64,000 bases of DNA, taken from positions 6,074,101-6,138,100 of the forward strand of contig NC_135550.1 in the NCBI RefSeq assembly GCF_964340395.1. The letters run 5' to 3'. A program made the translations under genes and the position numbers. Under the pieces are notes generated by a model. That model was not told the origin of the DNA. It worked only from the letters and a program-made list of their open reading frames with translations, and searched no databases. Below are positions 58,042 to 64,000 of this stretch, one piece after another. This DNA is from Glandiceps talaboti (lineage: Eukaryota > Hemichordata > Enteropneusta > Spengelidae). The first letter of the stretch is position 1; each line of letters begins with the position of its first letter.

Positions 58042-60157
58042 CAATCTGATTAAAATCCGATGTGGTGAAAGCGGCTAGATGTCCTTATTTACCTCTATTC
58101 ATCGTGTTGTGACGTTTGTTTTGATCGGAGTGATCGCCGCCTTCCCACATCTGAACCGGTGTAATCTACAATCCCATTGAACATGGACAATATTGTAAGG
58201 ATTTCTCAACCAATCAGTACGTTTCTTTCAAAATCATTTAGAGATACAGTTGCCACCACCGACGCATCGGGTCGCTTAACATAATGCCAAGTTATCATGT
58301 TTAGTCTAACAGGCAGGGGGATTCTTGCCATAATGATATACACAGTGCAGCCTTTAGTAGGCACCCAGCCGTGCCGTAATCACTCTTTGTATCATATGTA
58401 TTTGATCTTGAGGTAGACTTTCGACTTGAAGGAAATGGCACATGTGTGTATAAGCGAGTCAACTACTTATTTTATTATACATGGTTTTTATACATTTTAT
58501 TTTATCATACAAACGTAATTCCTTGAGGGGGGGGGGGGTGAGATTGTCGTTTTTCGCGTGCGTCAAAATCACTACAGGGATATTTAATTCATACTAAGAT
58601 GGAATCAAAAGAGGCAATGCTATTTTGCTACTCTTGAAAATGACAGTCAGAAACTTTGCCGACATACACATGTACACGTAGTGAGATGCATGTTGTTTCT
58701 AAAATAACCGTATGGCCAAGTAACCCAGCTGGCCAGGGAGTGATGTACAATTAATGAATGACAAAAACAACCACACGAATGCTGCGAAAACATGATTTTA
58801 TTATTCACCCACACCTAAACAGAAGTTCCTGAATTCAAGAGACTGTTTTTCTGTTTGTTCGGTCATCACAACTATAAATGATGGTACGTGACGAACGCAC
58901 GTGTCAACCAATTTCGTGCGACTAGGATCGATACTAGTAAGCGTACAACCCAAGCAAGTCATTACTGATTACACATTAGACATTACCTCATTTACTTGTA
59001 CGACAACTCTCGGTTTTTAAAACGTCCTATATAGCTTTACATTTTAGGATTACCTAATGCCAAATTCTAGACTAGACGGGTAGCTGTTTAGACACGATGC
59101 GATTCATAGTACACAAATATAAATACGGCACTCCACTACGTATACGTAGGTAACGTCATGATGTGATCTTCTTGTCTGTCAACGAAAGTTAACGAAGGCA
59201 CAGTAGGTACGTGCACATGATCAGAGCCGATCGTTCAATCGTAGTCGCCACTTTTAAAGGACGTACCTTCATGATAATTGATTTGAATAGACTATGTGGG
59301 GAGGACGTTGCCAAAATCCACCTATACACGAAGGTTCTAAGTTAGGCCATGTTGGGGTATAACGTGAAACTAATACGAATGTAAATCCGGAAATTACCGA
59401 TGAGATGTCACATGTTTGACGTGACGTGAAGTGACCTCTAAATTTGGACTAAATTGTCGTAGATAGCGTGGTATTGCGAATGTTTATTTCGGCACTAGCA
59501 ACAAGTTGATCGTTCGACTGATGTTGATTCAATCCTTTTATTAACGTGAAAATCAAAAGTTTGGTCGCCTGAAATAATTATTCAGCAATAGTTTAGTAAT
59601 TCCAAACGGATTTGTAGATGTTTGTAGATGATAGTTGAAACATGCATGTCAAAGGCATGGTCAACGTGTTCGTCACTGTCGCGGTGCGATGTCACAGTCA
59701 AAATCAACTTGTATAAATAACGGAAGCGTGCGAATATATAGACTCGACATAAACAACTTGAAGGCTAAAAAGCATGAGAACTGGTAAATACAATTTCTAG
59801 TTGAAACTATGTTTTGCAGAGACAGTTAAATGTTTTACAATTTGAATTGCAATGTTGCTACCCAGTGAAAATGGTTACTTCATCCGATCTAATCTTTGGA
59901 ATGGCCTTTAATGGGAAGTGGTGTCCTGCTGTTTGCAAAACATCCATTTCAATTTCTCCAGTGTTTGAAGCTGCCAACGTAACGCTCGTCCTGATTGGCT
60001 ATTCAAAAGCGCGAGATTCAAACGGGATTGTAGATTACATCGGTTCAGATGTGGGAAGGCGGCGATCACACCGATCAAAACAAACGTCACAACACGATGA
60101 ATAGAGGTAAATAAGGACATCTAGCCGCTTTCACCACATCGGATTTTAATCAGATTG
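58042..60157. mobile_element. 2.1-kb TIR element with 9-bp target duplication (Mutator-like by structure)
   Basis: Termini CAATCTGATTAAAATCCGAT at the left and the exact complement at the right. The TIRs extend about 140 bp (58042-58183 and 60016-60157) with roughly three or four mismatches. GGTATAATA flanks both sides (58033-58041, 60158-60166). Long TIRs plus a 9-bp duplication fit Mutator-like elements. No transposase domain: the 96-codon frame at 59814-60104 and its antisense partner lie partly in the TIR. The interior has CpG-richer stretches and a TATA-like GTATAAATAA (59711-59720). Confidence 0.88.
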
Positions 60158-60383
60158 GGTATAATACAATATGTCTGCTATAGATTTTCGGAATTGACTT
60201 GAATTGCTGAGTTTGACAATTTTGTATTGTTCTTTATATAGTAGCATGTCAATTTCTTGTTTAGAAATTAACAATCAAACAGTATATTGTAAACAAGAAA
60301 CAAACAAAAAATGAAAAATCTGTTTTCTTCAGAATAAACTTGTTTTCGTGAAACTCTTTATTTTCAACATTTCCAACACATAC

Positions 60384-60449
60384 CAGTAGGTTAGCATGAT
60401 TGTCAAAATCCCACAGATATTCCTTCAAATAAGAAGGAAGAAAGAGTTC
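60384..60449 (-). CDS. Candidate internal exon of an unidentified gene
   Basis: Read on the minus strand: a strong pyrimidine tract and acceptor (TTTTTTCTTATTTCAG), 66 bp open as ELFLPSYLKEYLWDFDNHAN plus LL, then donor GTATGT. Length is a multiple of three and it is phase 0 at both ends. The composition (aromatic, acidic, Leu-rich helix) looks like a real protein but I cannot assign it to a family. It is phase-compatible with the candidate exon at 61849-61963 upstream on the same strand. Confidence 0.42.
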
Positions 60450-61848
60450 CTGAAATAAGAAAAAACCAGAAACACAGAATGATAGATGTACTGTTCCATG
60501 CCCACAAATCAATCTTGATTGTATCCGACAATTAACGTAATCCAGGTATGAGTAATTCTGTACGGCAGCTTTTCTAATCCCTGGCGTTAGACTCATATAA
60601 ATGTAGATTGTGGACATGAAAAATGAGCAGAACATGCAGATAAGAGGAGAATTTGAGAGTTTCTAGTTCCATAGAAACATACATGTAGATAAATAACATT
60701 GTGTTGTCCATCCGTATGCAAATGTACAATTGTAGATGTACACAGTTTTGATAACATCATCGATAGAAGTATGAAGGTAAAAGTATTAGATACATTTTTT
60801 AATCAAAATTCTTTAATTTGCCATTCCAGGAGAGGCATTGTACATGTACAAATTAAAAACAACAATCACCAACAGTTGTAAATAATACACAACTTCTGTA
60901 AAAGTAGTAAAATTACTGATTGTGTTTTGAGTTAATGCTCAATACATGAAGGTAAGATCAGTGTGTCTACGACAACGTCAGCCACTTTTGAAAAGAACTA
61001 GATACAGTGACTGTATTTGCAGGAAGATCTAAAGAATTTGGTAATTATTGATGTCCAATGTATGACTGATTGCAAGATTTCTAACATTAAAAGACAACAT
61101 GTCATGACAAGACATTCATTTGAAGAAGCCTCTCCCTTTTTCACTCCTCCCCTGATTTAACAGTATACACATGTAAGAGGGTGGGATTACAAAGATTTTC
61201 CATTTTCAAAATGGCTGCCAATCCAAATATGATATTGTCTAGTGGTCTCTGTGACCATTGGTACATGTAGAACCACATTTTTAGACATCTTTATATATTT
61301 TTAATAGTTGAGCAGTGTTGGTACATGTAAGTACACACAACAAATAATAACGATAATAATAATGTTACTTTTTATATACATACATGTAGCACTACAATTA
61401 TTACCCCTGGCTTGGATCTATATCGGCACAGTGGCCCTTTCTACTTCCTCAACTCCCTGGAGAGCATACAATCCATTGCATCCTTTATAAGCACATACAT
61501 GTAGGATTAAAACATTCACAGTACAACCTCTATCCTACCAGGTCCCTAATTATACAGCTGGGTTGACTGAGACACAAGTGTGGTTCAAATTTTGCCCAAG
61601 GACTTTAGCTATTCAGAAACAAATGGCAGCAATGGGACAAAAAGAATGCCATTCAGTTAATTTTCACCATATTAAAGTAAATATACTCTTACTAGATATA
61701 GATAGCCCATAATGCTTATTTTTCACTTTTAAAAATCAAATAATTTCTAAGATCATTTACATTGTACATATGCATACAAATGCAATTTTTTTTTGCCTAT
61801 TTCTTTCTGTAAACTTAATGTATCAGACATTTAATTGTTACCGCATAC

Positions 61849-61963
61849 CTTAGTTGGTGTAGTGGGAGTGTAATTTTTGTTGTGCTTACACTGTATGATT
61901 TGAGGTACATTTACCCAGTAGATAGGCAAGCATTTAGTGCTTGAATGATTTCCCATCTGGTAA
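61849..61963 (-). CDS. Candidate exon upstream of the 60.4-kb exon
   Basis: On the minus strand, acceptor TTTTCTTGTCAAATAG, then 115 bp, then donor AAG|GTATGC. In the open frame it reads YQMGNHSSTKCLPIYWVNVP and ends NYTPTTPTK, finishing on a complete codon, which matches the phase-0 start of the exon at 60449. An alternative acceptor 7 bp further in is possible. The family is unknown. Confidence 0.28.
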
Positions 61964-62119
61964 CTATTTGACAAGAAAATTTGAAGGAAGTTTAACCTAG
62001 ATTGTGATAAGAGATTTTCAGTAAAGGCTATTAACAATCCTTGTATTGTTATTGATTGCTACAATGTAAAACATAGATCTTTTCTCCTGGAAAATGAATA
62101 TATAAGATTAAGACCAAAG

Positions 62120-62462
62120 GAACATGCATACTTACATGTAATGTGGTAATTTGCATAATGCATTTAAAAGAGTAATCCACACATACACTACTACTACTAC
62201 TACATTTGTACTACTGGTTATATTTTCAATGCATTACAGTACTGTATATAAGACAACGGTGCATGTATACTTAATGAAGTAATTTGCATAACACATTTAA
62301 AAGAGTAATCCCCATACAAATACTACTGCTTATATTTTCAGTGCATTATATAAGACAATGGTGCATGCATACTTTATAATCTAATTTGCATAATACATTT
62401 AAAAGAGTAATCCATGCATACAAATTACAGTACTACTGCTTATGTTTTCAGTGCATTGTATT
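62120..62462. repeat. ~115-bp tandem repeat, three copies
   Basis: Each unit has TGCATACTTA, TAATTTGCATAA, CATTTAAAAGAGTAATCC, ACTACTGCTTATATTTTCA and GTGCATTATATAAGACAA in the same order. An ACT trinucleotide run lies in the first copy. Confidence 0.88.
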
Positions 62463-64000
62463 TTCTGTGAAAGCTGCACTAGCTGTAACTGGTGTATTAA
62501 TTTGTCAATCAGACAACCAATAATATATTCTCTGAAAATTGTTTTAAAAACCCAATAATTAGACATTGTCATGTTTTAACAGTCAATTAGAGGTCTGTTT
62601 TATCCCTGAAGTGATTTGGCAGTAAGCTGAAATCTTGACTCATTGGGTTGCTGATTTTTGAGTGTGGACCTAAAAATCAATTTGATCAGATACATGTATA
62701 TTGTACCATACAATGTGCACTGTAGAAATATGTTTACCCACAGGTGATTCAGTAGTGGGCAGGGTATAGAATGTTACGATTAAGTCATTATGTCTAGCAA
62801 AACGGTTTCATAAAAACGTTCCAATTGTAAGCTAGTGCAGCTCGAAGGCTTGAATCAGTTAATGTACCTGTAGACTTTCTTGTATCCCTTCCAAAATCAG
62901 ATACGGTATAAGTACATTTGTACATCCCTGCTTGCACATGTACACAAATTAGACAGTTTCTTTTCACATTCTTTCTCCTTGTGCAAAATACTACCTGTTT
63001 AATTAAAGTTCATTGTTTAAATAACTTCTGTCTGTTAAGCTCAAACTAAATGACCTTTTCTGGACTGTCACACCCTTCAAAAACAAATTGTCAAACTTTT
63101 TAGTGTATTAACAATTACACTAGATGGGATGAATTACAATTAATCAGTGCATGCATTAGCGAATATTGCAGTAAACAGCCTGCATTCAAATGTTTAGCCG
63201 TACTCAGTACCTTGACTTGCAACTCTTTTCAAGATAATAAGATGAAGTGTGAGGTATTCACTCTGATGTACAGTCCCGGATTGCAATACAGTCTTGTTTA
63301 TCTCATCTCTAGTGAAACTGTCTACATGTACATCAACAAAAGATTTTGGAGAGATAATTTTGTTTAGTTTGTGTCAATAAATGGTGCATTTCCCCAGTGA
63401 CTAAATGCAATTACTTGATTCATTATGCAGTGTCAAATAGATGTGGTTGTCAATGATGTATGGATGTTGCCAAAGATTACAGGTTATTTGGATGTTGCCA
63501 ATGATTGCAGGCTATGTGACAATTTCAGTCTGGTGGACGTAAGGTGATGAAAATATGATAAGACCCAATGAATCGAAAGTCACAGGTTCAGACAAGACAC
63601 TTGCGAAAAACCAGAATAATTGCGATTTTGAATTCCAAGATGCAAATGTGTGAGATGATGACAGACTGACATACATGTACATTTTCTACATGTATGTCAG
63701 CTTGTTACTTTTAGGCTTGTTTTGTCTTTATTACATTTGAAATAACATTTTCATATTATTGGACAGATATATTGACCTAATTGTGAGTTATTTTGTCTCA
63801 CAAAGACTAATGACACCACACATATGTAGTTTTTACTCATAAATCCATTTTTGACTCATAAAACCATGGCCTTGTACAACTGTCTTTCTGAGTAGAATGT
63901 GGGATACTCCTGGGTTGGCAACAGGTCCATATACACCATATTGTCACATACACATGTACATCTAAATATTAACAACATATGCACTCTTATACAGGTTCAA
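62463..64000. other. Non-coding stretch, nothing firmly recognised
   Basis: AT-rich sequence with scattered TACATGTA motifs and a short duplication of GGATGTTGCCAA(A/T)GATT (63463-63510). No supported gene. Confidence 0.45.

Larger units (their letters stand above)
43300..64000. repeat. Region saturated with TACATGTA / ACATGTACATGT palindromes
   Basis: The 8-bp palindrome TACATGTA and longer forms (GTACATGTACATGT) recur at very high density here, often inside otherwise unrelated sequence, sometimes as half-sites TACATTGTAC. It is much rarer in 2-41 kb. It is not a tandem array: copies are scattered and embedded. It produces many Tyr-Met/Val-His frames. Confidence 0.8.

Noticed and set aside
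59814-60120. 96-codon plus and 70-codon minus frames
   Set aside because: They lie in and next to the right TIR of the 58.0-60.2-kb element and have no transposase or host-protein features.

Overview
This is a eukaryotic, AT-rich, gene-poor and repeat-dense window, most likely from an invertebrate deuterostome. I favour a cephalochordate (amphioxus, Branchiostoma). The reasons are a TTC22-like TPR gene, a CR1/L2/Jockey-type LINE, a Penelope-like element, many short-TIR and foldback DNA elements, and introns or intergenic DNA saturated with the palindrome TACATGTA. The species is inference, not proof. There are no bacterial signatures; genes carry GT-AG splice signals, TATA boxes and Kozak contexts.

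Layout. 0-2.1 kb: a 27-bp minisatellite, then a four-unit interstitial telomeric repeat. 5.3-6.8 kb: an old inverted duplication with a microsatellite in its loop. 7.5 kb: a tRNA-derived SINE. 9.3-12.3 kb and 28.2-31.1 kb: two closely similar ~3-kb elements whose long inverted ends are built of a GACTACATG minisatellite; a third fragment lies at 32.4-32.8 kb. 13.8-17.2 kb: a nearly complete non-LTR retrotransposon on the minus strand with one frame break. 17.8-18.5 kb: a TATA-box promoter and a 213-codon ORF of unknown function. 18.7-21.1 kb: tandem arrays, including a ~160-170-bp satellite carrying two POU octamers per unit. 22-23 kb: a second foldback with a microsatellite loop. 23.6-24.0 kb: possible short exons. 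24-27.7 kb: a ~1.2-kb direct duplication around a regular 51-bp array, ending in a MITE with a 10-bp target duplication.

The clearest host gene is at 33.7-35.5 kb: an intronless, full-length TTC22-like TPR protein interrupted by a single in-frame TAA, with the same frame open on both sides. At 36.1-38.4 kb lies a Penelope-like element arranged as a palindrome with 938-bp arms and carrying a hammerhead-ribozyme-like motif on each arm. At 41.5 kb there is a promoter with ETS-type sites and a first coding exon of a type II Golgi membrane protein resembling the N-terminus of polypeptide GalNAc-transferase 2.

43-64 kb looks like intron or intergenic DNA. It holds an hAT-like element with a 5-bp target duplication inserted in a 37-bp array, a 2.1-kb element with ~140-bp TIRs and a perfect 9-bp target duplication (Mutator-like by structure), several foldbacks and diverged tandem repeats, and two phase-compatible candidate exons of an unidentified minus-strand gene at 60.4 and 61.9 kb. 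Most of the window is therefore explained by repeat biology rather than by a pathway or gene cluster.
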